Shown here in pieces: positions 29,707-42,470 of a stretch of DNA of 64,000 nucleotides (positions are counted from its first letter, which is position 1; each line of letters opens with the position of its first letter). The position numbers were made by a program, and so were the translations under genes. Below the pieces are notes generated by a model, which did not search any database, was not told the origin of the DNA, and was given only the letters and a program-made list of their open reading frames with translations. The DNA is from Aldrovandia affinis (Eukaryota; Chordata; Actinopteri; Notacanthiformes; Halosauridae), in contig JAINUG010000328.1 in the NCBI GenBank assembly GCA_029706075.1, positions 620,001-684,000 of the forward strand. The letters run 5' to 3'.

Positions 29707-30421
29707 ATATCAATTCAATTAAACCGTATGGCATTACCTGGGTTTTTGTCATTATCCTGCCAGAAAAGGTGCCCTATAAATAGTGATGGGTGTAAAATAC
29801 ACAGGCTACAGTGTAGGAGCCAAAATGGCTGTGCTTTCATAATTAACGCGCTAAATCAAGAACAGCTTGCACATTAAATCTTTACAGTCTTTTATTTCCA
29901 TATTTGAAGCAATTGTGTAATGATTAAAACTTGCATGTAGACAGCTGCTGGTTCATATGTAAATACACTGGATCACTGTAAAGCAGAGCAAGTATACAAA
30001 TTACGATTAAAAGCCACATTTTCATTAAACATTGATTTATTCCATAAAAACTACTACAATTTGTGTTAGAAAAGACTAAAAGTGACATTTTCTTGCAGAG
30101 GTACATTTTCAAGATGAAATATTGCGAGTAGAAAACCTCTGAATGAAATTGTATGTGAAGAATTGCACTTTGAATTGTTTCAGAGAATCTTGAGGCTTTG
30201 CCTTTTTATTGGTTTCTGTGCCACATTTGTTAAGAGAAAAATGTGTATATTCAGGGACGTGGAGCAGTATAATTTGTTTTGACAGATCTGCTAGAGGCAA
30301 GAGCGCGACATCATTAACAAAGGCTTTACAATAAATAAAGCTGTGAAGAAAAAAATAATATATTGTTGGATACCAAATTTTACAAGAGAGGGACAGTATA
30401 TGGATATTAGGTAACATTTTC

Positions 30422-30552
30422 ACATTTACATTTTAAGCATTTTGCAGACACTCTTATCTAGAGCGACTTGCAAGATGTGCATAAATACATGGTAGGAACA
30501 ATCATAGTTTGTGCAAGAGATCAGTGCAGTAATACAGCGATAGACAGCGTTA
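30422..30552 (-). mobile_element. L2 LINE, 3' end part (split copy)
   Basis: Complement of the L2 3' tail (ACATTTTAAGCATTTTGCAG and ATCTAGAGCGACTTGCAAGA) plus about 80 bp of 3' UTR. The copy resumes at 31280 after an LTR-like insertion. Confidence 0.8.
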
Positions 30553-30571
30553 TTAATTATTATTTAATTGA

Positions 30572-31279
30572 TGTTAATTGGTAAGTGATTATTGATTACC
30601 TGGTTGTGTGTGAGAATGTGAATTGTTTGGTGTTGAGTGATGGTGATTGGGTGAATGAATGGGTGATTGCCTCACGAGTCCCACCTGAGCCAGGAAGAAA
30701 GTAAGCCTATTTAAGAGCAGTTAGGTTGAGTGGGGGATCAGTTAGTCTTGTCTTTCATGTGTTGATGTTCGATGTGGATGGTGGCAGTGTCTGGGACAGT
30801 GTCTATGTTGGACAGTGCGTAGAGTTCTACCCTGTCCGTGAAAGAGAGCGGTAAGTGTTGATGTGTGTTAAATGTGAATGTATGAAGGCGTGTTTGTCAA
30901 AAGAGAGCTCAGACTGAAAAAGTGTCCGCATGGGTTTGACTGTCTTTGTTGTGTGTTCCTGAGATGTGTGTAGATTCCCCCTCCCGGTAAGTGTTGATGT
31001 GTGTTAAATGGAGGAGGCGGGCTTTCCTTTATTGTTGGTTTATTTTAGTTTGTTATTTTAGTTAATTGTTTTTGCCCGAAAGCTTCACAGCAAGTAGGGT
31101 GAAGACTTTGTGTTTGTGTTTGTTTTATTTTAACCTGCTCTCCCACTTTCTTTCTCCCGGGCCTGGAAGAGAGGTGGTGAAAAATAAAGATCCGGTCCGT
31201 AGACCAGCAAACCCCACTCCTCTGTCAGTTCTTAACATCGGCTGCTCTGCTCCAGTCCAGGGATTGTCACGTGGCATGT
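30572..31279 (+). mobile_element. Solo-LTR-like element inserted in L2 (fossil)
   Basis: About 0.7 kb beginning TGTTAATTGG and ending CATGTGACA, with a TATA-like CCTATTTAAGAGCAG and an AATAAAG near 31185 in LTR order. Related in reverse to 1-405. It splits the L2 copy, with about 90 bp of L2 missing at the junction, so exact borders and target duplication are not readable. It looks like a solo LTR. Confidence 0.5.
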
Positions 31280-32110
31280 GACAGATACATATACAAAAAG
31301 TATTGAACAAGTAGGCAGTGGTGATGACAATTAGATGTACAGAATTCAGTGGTAGTGGAGTCTGAAAAGGTGGGTTTTGAGTCTCTTGCAGAAGATCACA
31401 AGTGATTCTGCGGTCCTGACCGATTGTGGAAGGTCATTCCACCACCGAGGGGTCAGGACAGAGAAGAGGCGAGACCACGAGGAGCAGCTGCCAGGCGCCC
31501 GGAGGGATGGGACAGTCAGTTTGCCAGAGGAGGCAGAGTGGAGGGGTCTGGCTGGGATGTAGGGTGTGATGAGTGTCTGGAGGTAAGGGGGAGCAGTCCA
31601 GCGATTTGAATCTGATGCGTGCTGCGATGGGGAGCCAGTGCAGAGAGGAGAGTAGAGGGGTGACATGGTTGAAGTTAGGTTGATTGAACACCATGTGTGG
31701 CTCTGGATAAGAGCGTCTGCTAAATGCTTAAAATGTAAATGTGGCAGCATTCTGGACTACTTGCAGTGGGTTGATGGCACAGGCCGGTAAGCCTGCCAGC
31801 AAGGAATTGCAGTAGTCCAGATGTGAGATCACCAGGGCCTGGACCAGGAGTTGGCCACACAACTTGGGTGAGGAATGGTCGGATCCTCCGGATGTTGTGG
31901 AGGGAAAATTAGCTGGTCTGGGTGATTGCTGTGATGTGGCCCGAGAAGCACAGCTGGTCGTCCAGGGTCACTCCAAGACTCCTGGCAGACTGGGACGGAG
32001 ACACTATGGATCCTTCCATGGTGATTGAAGCATCAATAATCGGGGAGCCCTTCGCTGGGAGGAAGAGCAGCTCTGTCTTCCCCAGGTTCGGCTTCAGGTT
32101 AATGGCTCAG
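31280..32110 (-). mobile_element. L2 LINE, C-terminal RT region and 3' UTR
   Basis: Minus-strand translation shows VTPLLSSLHWLPIAARIRFK and HTLHPSQTPPL-type text and, further upstream, NLGKTELLFLPAKGSP, all typical of the teleost L2 RT C-terminal half. Decayed. A short reversed piece of L2 tail replaces part of it at about 31692-31742. Confidence 0.85.
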
Positions 32111-34770
32111 GGCCCTACAATATCTAACTGGAGCTAAACCTCCAACTGGTGTCTGTCCCCTCTCTCTCCCCTCCCCAAACTTCAATGGGACCTCCTTGAA
32201 CAGCTAAAAGATGCTGGTTGGCTATGGAACTACAACACATCAATTGTTCTGAGTTTATTCCACCAGAACACCTAGGAATGTGGGCTTTCATCACCAGCAT
32301 TATCAGTTTGACTCAGAGGGTTAACAAAATGCCCATTCGTTCAGAGTTGAATGCCATTGAGTTCCCTATTGTGGAATATTGAATCTGTGACATTTAATTG
32401 ACAATATCAAGTAAGTAATAGTTGCCCTTGCCATGAATGAACCCAACCCCTCCAGTGCTCTAACCTCATCCAATCAGGGTTCCCGTCTTCCACCCTGCCG
32501 GATGAAGGAGCCTGATTATATCATGGGGGAGGAGGACTTGAGGTTTATTTGGGGTTCGGAGTAAGTCCAGTTCAAGTTGGGAGAAGAGAAGAGTTTTCTA
32601 CTTTTGTTTTGTGGTGGTTCCTTGGTTGTGCATGTTCCATCTTTTATTTTCCTTCCTTTCTTTTGTTTCTTTGTGCTGAAGCTGGATATTGACTATTCTT
32701 TGGCAAGGTCTGGCTTTATCTGGTCTCTCTCACTCTGCTGTTAATTTCATAATTATAATGTCTTGTTTAATGTATTCTTTTTAGTTAATTATAAGTAGCG
32801 AGCTTCATAATTGAGTGAGTTATATTTTAGTTTCTTGTTTAATGTCTTGTAGGTAACCTATTTAATAAACATTTAATCTTTAATATGATTTGGAGTTAGT
32901 TTTGACTTGCAGGTTGATTCCACCATTTACTATTTGATCTATCAACAAATTTGAAGGTTTAAATTATAATTATTATCTTTAATAATAATGAATCATTTAA
33001 ATTGATCAAATTGTATTTTATATGTATGGCATTTAGGAGTCTTCTGTTCCTTGTTCCCTTGGGTTATCTTTCAGATTGTAACCTGTTATAAGGGTACAAT
33101 TAATATTCCTTCTTGCCTGACAACATATACTAACTAACTTTGTGTGGTATGGTGTTAATTATTGACATATTATAAATCTCTTGGTTGTTGTCAGGTTCAA
33201 GCTAATTTCATTGGCCCTTATGGTATTCCATGCACCTGACTAATTAAACAAAGGATAGCTATAGAGAGCAGAATTTCAATTAAAAATGTAGAAAATCAGG
33301 TAGAAAGCAATAAGAAGTGTATGTGAAAGAATTGGCTGTTTGATCACATTTAAGTTATTCAGAGTTTATCATAGTTAAATTATTCACAGTGTCACCGTGC
33401 GTGAGCTGTGGATCTCTGGCTGAGCTACGGCACACCATACAGCTCAAAACTCACAAATGAGAAAAAAGTGCTCGCATAAGTAAAAGACAAATTCTGATTA
33501 ACTCCAGGCGTCGGTTAGAGTAATTCTTTGAGAACAGTGGAGAAGATTCTTCAAATATTAACAAATAATTATTTTAATGGCTTTAAGAAGTACTATGATT
33601 GTGACTTCACATATGGCGTGTGGAGATTGGGCACTGTGTGGTGCGCCCTTCATTTAATACAGTGCCCTCATATCTAACAGCAAGCTTAGAGCAGAACGAA
33701 TATTAATATATTGTTTTTGTTCAAATTAATTAAATGTAGACCATGTCAGTTATGAGTTATGATAATCAATAAAACTGACTTATTTCCCTTGTGGTCAAAA
33801 ATATTTTCCAATTTATTAGTACATCCTGTAAAAGTATTTGTGCACGCAGCTATTGTCACAGAATACAGGCTATTGTTTTATGTTTTGGGAGGCTCACCAG
33901 AAGAAAATTAAATACTTTACTTGTGTTTGGCCACAAAAAAAAAATGACTTCAGAAAGTTCTTATCCCTTTTATGTAATATCCCCTCTGACTATGTGTTTG
34001 AGCCTGGAGGTGAAATCAATAAACTGGTTACCCCAGGCATAATCCTCAAAACACTTGTTTTGTTAGAAGTGGTAGATCTTATAACCTGATCTTATAAAGT
34101 TCCACAGTGTCGCAATGGAGAAATAACTGTTTAGAGATAGAATTTAGTCCGACTTTCTAGAGTCACTGCAGAGACTGATATCCCATCATGCCCTTTATCA
34201 TGAAGCGCTCTGGACAAAGTACTGCGACCTCCAGCTGCAATCTGAATCTCCATCACATTGACTTCATTATTATACTGTTTAATTTGCTAAATCGTTGCTC
34301 AAATATCATCTTACATTCAAAGATCAATTTACACAAACGTGATCATCTGTTTATAGTAAACATTCAACTCCATCAAAAATATGTTTAATCAGAACAGAAC
34401 ATGCATCAGAATTTACATAGCTCAGCTAAAGATTAACAAACAAAAAAACTTTCGATACACAAAGGTTCAAAGTACACAGCATCCTGTTAGAAGTGAATAC
34501 AGTCAATTCTGGAACTATAACAGTTTCCGCAATCTTACAAGAAACACTTTTCGCAAGATCTGACTCTCATGACTGGTCAGTGGATAAATCACTTATCTCA
34601 CAATTAGCCCATTATATAATTAATGATATACTGTAGGTTGTGACTCACAAACCCTTATTCGCATACAAATAAGAGGAGAGAAGGTTTATGGTGTTCTGGA
34701 AACATTTTGTTTTGATGGCAAAGGTTTAAAAAAATGTCCTTGAACACAGAACTTTCCTGGATACCAAATG
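32110..34770. other. Stretch without recognised gene or element
   Basis: AT-rich, no convincing reading frame on either strand. About 32460-32640 (CATCCAATCAGGGTTCCCGT, GGAGGAGGACTTGAGG) has the look of an LTR or promoter-bearing repeat, but I cannot set ends or family. Confidence 0.35.
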
Positions 34771-34912
<142 letters not shown>

Positions 34913-35464
34913 TGCAAAAATACACACAAACACCAATGTACACACACACTCTCTGACACAAACAAACACACACACAGATTATTTGCATGCACTCAATGTA
35001 CATTTGTGATGTTTAGAAATCAGCCTAAGGGCATCCGAAACACAATCATCCACCTGCCTGTACAGTCAATGCACAATCCCTCTCTTAAAGCACCCTTCTA
35101 TATGCTTCATTCTTTAGTATGATGTGAACCCCCAAACAAAATTCCACACTACACTAAAGCAATTCACTTATTCTGTAAAATTATATTTACAAATGTGGCA
35201 ACAGCAGTTATTACAGTGATGACAAGTCTCTGTGCAGATTTACATTTTTCTGTTATAATTATTCTGAGATGTGCTGTAAAACAGTGGCTCCCCTGACAGG
35301 AGAGGTTATGGAGGTGGAAGCTGGTGAATGTAATAGCTGATGAAGGGCCCTGGGCTGTCTGGAGGAAGCGCGCAGGGCGAGTGTTCAGGAACAGCGTGTT
35401 CAGGCTTTAGGCCTCACTGTCAATTTGCCACATTATCACAGTGGATACAGGGAAATGGCTGGGC

Positions 35465-35665
35465 TTCTATGAGCCCTCTCCAGCCAGAAGCATTCCTACT
35501 ACTGAGCCCTCTCGTCTCCAGCCAGAAGCATTCCTACTGAGCGTGCTCTCCAGCCAGAAACACTCCTATTGAGCACCCTCTCCAGCCAGCAACACTCATT
35601 CTGCTGAGTGCGCTGTCCAACCAGTAATGCCCCTTGTACTGAGACCTCTCCAGCCCAAAACATTC
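35465..35665 (+). repeat. Minisatellite, ~36-bp unit
   Basis: Five to six imperfect units of the type CTCTCCAGCCAGAAGCATTC plus CTACTGAGCCC; the first two are nearly identical and later ones more diverged. Confidence 0.85.
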
Positions 35666-35689
35666 CTTTACAACAGGTGTTATAGTCTT

Positions 35690-35820
35690 TGGCATGGTTT
35701 AAATCAACATTGATCCTTAACTTTCACTCACATTCAAAAACAGATATGTCCCCCCCCCCTCCTGAATATGTGTGTCACTTGATATTACCTCCTCACAGAA
35801 ACATGGATTGTAAAAAAAAA
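35690..35820 (+). repeat. Old interspersed repeat, copy 4 (partial)
   Basis: GGCATGGTTTAAATCAACAT, TGATCCTTAACTTTCACTCA and CAAAAACAGATATG match the opening third of the family seen at 2505, 4375 and 24236. Confidence 0.35.
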
Positions 35821-35829
35821 AAAATAGTT

Positions 35830-37975
35830 TCTCAAACTACGTAAGTTTCTGCTTTTAAATATATGACCCTAAATAATATTTGACTACCTGATTTCCACAT
35901 TGATGTAGAAATCAGAGACAATGGCATGGATTTATTGGGAACATGTTGGTTGCTTCAGAAATACCTCACAAAAGTATTTATATGACTGAGGTGTGACCTC
36001 AAAAGTCACCTCGGTTGCTTGAAAGATAACACATAAGGGTCCCTGACCAAATTAGGCTCATGATAGCATATAATAAAATGTTATATGTTAAAATATGAAT
36101 TTGCAAGACAGGAAAGGAGGAATAGAAAATGGTGAAGCGGTGAATCATGATATTGATTGTGGGGGGTGGGTCATATCTGTATTTTATATCTGTAAAAGAT
36201 CATACTTTTTAAGATCATACTATTTAAAATGTGATATAAAATGCATTGCCCCCTACTTGCAGTGAGTCTGCCCCTAAGGTTTATTTTCTTCCAACGGCAG
36301 TAATTCAATTACTCAATACATTTAATTATTAATAAATGGTTCAGCAATTATTTTTGTTCATCCAACAGGCGAAAAGGAAACTGACAAATTATTTTGTCCT
36401 CCTAGACATTGTGGCCCTGATTATTTATCATATTATTAGCCTGTAACCATTACTGTTATCTGCTGTTCTGGTGACAGATGTTTACCTATATCTATGAGCT
36501 GACATTTCATTTGGGGCCTGACGTGTGCCTTTTGTGCCTCAGACAAAACGATGATGCATATTTTAAACTTTAGTACAGATTTATTCAATTGTATGCACAT
36601 AATTTATAATGACACCTGAAGCCTCCTTTTGATATAAAATGTTTTAAATTATCTTGTTGTTTCCATTAGCCACCAATATACAGTCAGGTCTCGGCCCGCT
36701 GTCCGGGCAGTGTATTCCTGTCAATCAAGCCCGCTCAGACCAGTGTATTTAAAAAAAAATTCAAACTGAAAAATATGTGTTTTACATAGCCTAGTCTTCA
36801 TTGATAACACACTCAGTTTGGGAAATGAAGGTGAGCATGCTTAATACCACCAATCATTTTAAACACAAGGAAGCATATCAATCTGTACCTTTCTGTGAAA
36901 TTCTACTTTAAAATCAAAATACTTTTCCTTACTGTGACAGTTGGGTATTTTGGCATTCTAACATATCTGATTCTTTATTTAAAGGTTTAAAATCACATAC
37001 AGTGGTACATTAAAATCAGTAGCATGTAAATTGGCTGGGCCTCGCAAGAGTTAACCAGCCCCACGTTACCCCTCTCAGGCATTACCTGACCATTACTATA
37101 TTAAAGACCTTTATACTCCCAATGACAAATTGACACATTGTCTCATGTGTATTCACACCCCTTCAGGTAGGAGGACACAGGTTAACAGAATAATGGAGGA
37201 TTGCCAATTACTGATGTAAAGGCGTGACTAATAGCTAACTATTGCAAATTGTATGGAGAATGACTGAAGTTTGGATATACCCTTTGAAATATGTGCCTCC
37301 CACACCTCAATTATAAATTATTCAGCATTATAATACATCATATTAAACCAGCGCCACAATACACCCCATGTTACATACCACCTTAACTTACCCATCACTC
37401 CCCTTATTAATGTACCCACATATCTCACCCATCACCAAGATTAGTCACAATAAAACAAAATATAATTCACAACCAATACACAATCACAAACACTTGAATA
37501 CCTCCACACTGAGCCTAACCCTGACTCCCACAGGCAAACCTTCCCCAGCCCACAGTTTATACACTGAAGTCTCTGAGCCAGGTGGTCTCTATTATCACAT
37601 TCATGTACCAGCCCTCTCTCCTCCTTGCAAATTTGATGTGATACTAGTTATATTAAATCCTGTTGGGTAGGTGTATTGTTTGCCAAGGCTAATGGTAACC
37701 CAACTGTCCATAAATCAGACAAAGATTTCTGTCTGAAAAGAACAATCACTTATATCCTGAAAAGACTGGGCGCTCTGGCTGGATATGTATTTACCATGAA
37801 ATTGCCTTGTGTCCTTCTGCTATGATTTCTGTAAACGGTAGCTGTGGGGGATTGTTATTGCTGTTGAATGTTGAATGTCGGGGCCCAGACGTTGGTAATG
37901 GGACTTTTGCTTATTCTCATTAAGAACATAATACCATAAGAATACCTAATGACAAGAATAGGCTGTTTGGACCAT
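35830..37975. other. Stretch without recognised gene or element
   Basis: No family signature, long frame or terminal repeats seen. The 100-codon frame at 37368-37670 is low-complexity (Ser/Thr/His/Pro rich) and has no splice or family support. Confidence 0.4.
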
Positions 37976-37981
37976 CTAGGC

Positions 37982-38186
37982 CAGGGGTGGGCAATCTTAC
38001 CCTGTGTGGGCCGGTGTGGGTGCAGGCTTTTGTTCCAGCCGAGCAGTAGCTCACCTGATTTGACTAATCAGCTAATCAAAGTCTTCAATCAGGGCTTTGA
38101 TTAGTGGAATCAGGTGTGTCACTGTTCAGTTGGAACAAAAGCCTGCACCCACACCGGCCCACACAGGGTAAGATTGCCCACCCCTG
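37982..38186. mobile_element. hAT-type foldback MITE
   Basis: Near-perfect inverted ends CAGGGGTGGGCAATCTTACC and beyond, about 58 bp long (CTGTGTGGGCCGGTGTGGGT, GCAGGCTTTTGTTCCA). Flanked by ATCTAGGC (37974-37981) and ATGTAGGC (38187-38194), a 7-of-8 target duplication. 205 bp, non-coding. Shares the GCTTTTGTTCCAG and ATCAGGTGTGT phrases with the MITE at 18287-18526, so the two are relatives. Confidence 0.88.
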
Positions 38187-38329
38187 ATGTAGGCTCATAA
38201 TTTCCTAATCTAAGGAATATCCAGTACTACTCAAGTCTGGATTTGAATACCCTAAGTGTCTCTGCCTCTACTACATGACCTAACAAGCTGTTCTACGCAT
38301 TGACAACTTGCCGTGTGCATTGTATCAGG

Positions 38330-38894
38330 GTTGTAATTGTCTCATCGTGTGCCAGTAAGTATAAGTTATCTGGCGTTATCCGGCGAAGACTCAGCGGGCA
38401 TAGACAAAGGAGTCTACCTGCAGGAGTCCACCGAGGGAGACCAGCTAGGGAGTGCTCGCCGCACAGTAAGTATCATAGTTTTGTATCTCCCTGTTCTACT
38501 TCCTCTGCATCTAACGCTACATGCTATCTCCCAGTCCATGTCTCCTCTTCTAGATTTCCTAGAAGGAGAGATTCTACTCACACCCGAAACCTCTCCAACC
38601 TCATCCACCCTCATAGATCTCCCGGTGTCAACGTGGTGGTAGCAGGCAGACTATGGAACTGCCAGTCCGCTGTCCGGAAGGCCGATTTCATCTTGGCCCA
38701 GGCCTCCCTACTCTCCCTGCAGTTCCTGGCACTCACGGAGACATGGATCACTCCGCAGAACACGCCCACCCCTGCTGCTTTCTCCGCTGCCTACACCTTC
38801 TCCCACACTCCACGACCCACAGGTAGAGGTGGAGGAACAGGTATGCTGATCTCCCCCCTGTGGAGATTTGGTATTGTTCCTCCGCCCAATTGGC
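38330..38894 (+). mobile_element. L2 LINE, start of endonuclease domain
   Basis: Frame 38300-38917 carries [35 protein letters not shown] and [19 protein letters not shown], the N-terminal endonuclease block of teleost L2 elements. It stops where a Tc1 copy begins; the 3' part of a same-strand L2 lies at 39780-40345. Confidence 0.85.
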
Positions 38895-39640
38895 TAAGAT
38901 GTCTTCGTATCCTGTAGCATTAAGAATACCCTTCACTGGAACTAAGGGGCCTATCCCAAACCCTGAGAAAGAGCCCCAGACCATTATCCCTCCTCCACCA
39001 AACTTTACAGTAGGCACTATGCATTCTGGAAGGTAGCATTCTCCTGGCATCCTGGAGTCCAGTTGCGGCGTGCTTTACACCACTCCAGCCGACGCTTGGC
39101 ATTACGCACGGTGATGTGAGGCTTGTGTGCAGCTGCTCGGCCATGGAAACCCATTCCATGAAGCTCCCGACGCACAGTTCTTGTGCTGATAGTGCTTCCA
39201 GAGGCAGTTTGGTACTCTGTAGTGAGTGATGCAGCAGATGATAGGCAATTTTTACGCGCTATGCACTTCAGCACTCGTCGGCCCCGCTCTGTGAGTTTGC
39301 GTGGTCTACCACTTCATGGCTGAGCTGTTGTTGCTCCTAGGTGCTTCCACTTCACAATAATAGCACTTACAGTTGACCGGGGCACATCTAGTAGGGCAGA
39401 AATTTCACAAACTGACTTGTGGCAAAGGTGGCATCCTATGACAGTGCCACGTTTAAAGTCACTGAGCTCTTTACGAACCATTCTGAATTTTAAATGTTTG
39501 TCTGTGGAGATTGCATGGCTATGTGCTGGATTTTATGTACCTGTTGGCAATGGGTGTGGCTGAGGGGCCCCTCTACACACCTAAGTGTCCCAAGTTGTAA
39601 CAGGAAGGCGTGGAGGCTCCTGCTTTTTAAAAGCCTATTC
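38895..39640 (-). mobile_element. Tc1-type transposase fragment inside L2
   Basis: Minus strand, start codon at 39481: VRKELSDFKRGTVIGCHLCH, VPRSTVSAIIVKWK (paired helix-turn-helix), GRPRKLTERGRRVLKCIA, STRTVRRELHGMGFHGRAAA, then [19 protein letters not shown] up to YEDILANW at 38895. One in-frame TGA at 39314-39316 (an Arg CGA in relatives) and later frame breaks; the C-terminal third with the last catalytic residue is missing. Confidence 0.85.
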
Positions 39641-39779
39641 TCTTTGTTCATTTTGCCTATCCATCCATCTATCCATTAATATTCACAGAGCCCTGAGGCA
39701 GAGAGTGTCCAGGGAGAGTTTGTTTTCCTACAGCCACTCAGACAGGTCAAGCACAGGTCAGTAAGAGTGATCTAACACA

Positions 39780-40345
39780 GGTCAGAGACACAGAGACACG
39801 TCACTCCACTACTCAACACACTTCACTGGCTCCCTATATCAGCCCGAATCAAATTCAAATCACTAGTGTTAGCATACCAGGCCACAAGGGGAACTGCTCC
39901 CTCCTACCTCCAGACAACCATCACATCTTACACCCCAGCTAGACCACTCCGCCCTGCCTCCTCTGGCCACGGTCTCGTCTCTTCTCTGCCCTGCCCTGAC
40001 TTGGTGGTAGAATGACCTTCCGCACTCAGTCAGGACCACAGAATTGCTGACCATCTTCCACAAGAGACTGAAAACCCAACTCTTTAGACTCCACTACAAC
40101 TAAATACACATATAATAACAAACTCATTGCCATGACCACTGTATACATGTATAATAAAAAATGTACTTACTTTTCTCTCCTTGTTTTATAGGTGCAGTGT
40201 GCAGCTGTCTATCATCATGTCTGTAGTATTGTTACTGTAATGAGCTCTTGCGCTAGTTGTGATTGTTCTTGCTATTTTTAAATACACTCACTATAAGTCG
40301 CTCTGGATATCGTCTGCTAAATGCCCAAACTTTTAATTTAAAATG
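39780..40345 (+). mobile_element. L2 LINE, RT C-terminal region and 3' tail
   Basis: Reads VTPLLNTLHWLPISARIKFK, SLVLAYQATRGTAPSYLQT in translation, followed by the L2 3' UTR and tail TATAAGTCGCTCTGGATATC, GTCTGCTAAATGCCC. Same strand as 38330-38894; the RT core between them is absent. Confidence 0.8.
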
Positions 40346-40477
40346 TAACACAAAGAGGACAAACACAGTTCAGTAAGAGGTCAAACACGGGTCAGACAGC
40401 ATTCAGCCCATTAGTCTGTGATATGTCTGTATTTTACTACTGCATTGTGTTTTTTATCTCTGTATTAATTACCTACA

Positions 40478-40815
40478 GGTAACTGCCACAATAAAGGAAA
40501 CTCTTGAGTAAATTAGGGATACTGGCAGCTCTGTTATGGTGTGGGATGCGTTTTCCAGGCATAGTTTCGGTCCAATCAACTCCTTAGAGGGCAAGTTAAA
40601 TACCCATATACACAAAGCCATTCTGAGTGATCATCTTCATTCTATGGTGAAGCATTTCTATCCTGATGGGAGTGGTCTCTTCCAGGATGACATTGCCCCC
40701 ATCCAAAGGCTACGTGTGATCACAATGGTTTGATGAGTAAGAAAAGATTTAAACCATATGCCATGGCTGTCTCAGTCACCAGATCTCAACCCAATTGAAC
40801 ACTTATGTTGTAGCT
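40478..40815 (+). mobile_element. Tc1/mariner relic
   Basis: Left end CAGGTAACTGCCACAATAAA, then VMVWDAFSRHSFGPINSLEG, FQDDIAPIQ (second catalytic D) and [10 protein letters not shown] (third catalytic residue motif). Broken frames, N-terminal half missing. Same end family as the MITE at 20215-20306. Confidence 0.8.
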
Positions 40816-40999
40816 GTGCCTGAGACAGCGTTTTTCACCACCATATAATGTATGCCAAGGTGCACTGGTGCTGTTCTGGTGGCTTGTGGTGGGCCAACAC
40901 TCTATACCTGCACTTTATGTTGGTGTTGGTGTTTTTGCTATGCCTGCTGTTGGGTGGAAAAATACATTTTCTCACTGGGTATAAATAAAGTACATCCTA

Positions 41000-42360
41000 T
41001 TATCCCCAAAGGACAGTTATGAAGGCAGCATAGTAAACATAAAACCATCAAACAACAACAAACCAAGGCAAACAGTACAGACATCCATGCAAAAAACGCT
41101 CAATATCATACCAATAGTAATAAATAAATAAATAAAATAATAGTAAAATAAAATGATGTGAGTGGGTAGGGGAGGGTAGGTAGGGCAAGTATAAAGTCCG
41201 GTCATAAGCGGGGGAGGGCTGAGGTGAGGCTAGAGTTGAGTAGGCAGACAGCCTCAGGCACAAAGGTTGCCCTCCTCCTGTTAGTCCTACACCCTGGGCA
41301 GTGTAGATGCCGGCCTGAGGGAAGCCACTCAAAGGCTGGGAAGAGAATGTGTGTGGGGACTTGGAGGATCAAGTTGGCTTTCCTGAAGGCTTGCTGTTCG
41401 TGGAGTGTGAACAGGGATCTGAAGGGGTGCCCAGTAATTTTGGCGCATGTGCTCTGCACACTCTGGAGGCGCTTCTTGTTCTGAATGGTGAGGGAGTGGA
41501 ACCAACAGGTGAAGGACAAGGTTATTATGCTTTCTATGAATGAGTTATAGAATGTGGTGAGGATGGTGCGGTTGACCTCAAAGGAGTTGAGCTTCCTTAG
41601 GAAGTACTGGCGTCGCTGACATTTCTTTAGAATGCCCTCTGTGTTGATGTCAAACCTCAGTTTATCATCAAAGATGGTACCCAGGTATGTATATTGCTTC
41701 ACAACCTCCACTGGCTCCCCGTGGATGAATGTGGGTGCTGATGTTAACCTTGACTCCTGCTGTCTGAAGGAGAAAACCACCATCTCCTTGGTCTTAGTCA
41801 CATTCAGCTCCAGACAGGAGGTGTCACACCACTCCATAAACTCATCAAGGGCAGGCCTATGGTTTTGGGCAGGGCCTGAGAGCAGGGAGAGGAGCACAGT
41901 GTCATCCGCAAACTTGACCAGGTGGCGATTGGGGTGTGAGGTCCTGTAGTCATCAGTGTAGAGGATGAAGAGCAGAGGTGAGAGGACACATCCCTAGGGG
42001 GGACACATCCCCCAGAGTATGCGTTATTAACCAGTACTCTTTGCATTCTGTGTGTGAGGTCCATGATCCAAATGATTATCTGGTGATCTAAATGGAAATG
42101 GTTCAGGAGTTTCTCTGCCAGGATGTGGGGCTGTAATGTGTTAAAGGCAGAGGAAAAATCAGCAAACAGGAGTTTAGAAGTTGTTTTTGGACCCTCGAGA
42201 TGTTTATGTATGTTGTCGAGTATAAATAATTTTGCATCATCCAGCCCTGTACCAGCACGGTATGCAAACTGAAGGGGGTCCAGCTGTGTGGTGGTGGCCT
42301 TGGTGATGTGATTCTTCACAATTGAACACAACACATCCAAGTGTGAAACTGACAAATGGC
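41000..42360 (-). mobile_element. CR1/Rex1-like LINE, RT part
   Basis: Minus strand: LDPLQFAYRAGTGLDDAKLF, KLLFADFSSAFNTLQPHILA (RT palm, first catalytic D), VKFADDTVLLSLL (FADD box intact, near 41910), then ELNVTKTKEMVVFSF, YTYLGTIFDDKLRF, RRQYFLRKLNSF. A small tandem duplication of GGGACACATCCC near 41985-42012 shifts the frame between the palm and the FADD box. 5'-truncated; otherwise one long frame of 231 codons (41202-41897). Confidence 0.85.
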
Positions 42361-42470
42361 ATAATTATAATTGACCATAACTACACAACAGTGTTCAGAG
42401 AGCATCTCTGTGTTCCATACAAAATTATGATTAAACATTTCAGTTACCCCCCCTACACATGTATACACAC

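Noticed and set aside
37368-37670. 100-codon frame as a host gene
   Set aside because: Low-complexity composition, no splice signals or known family.
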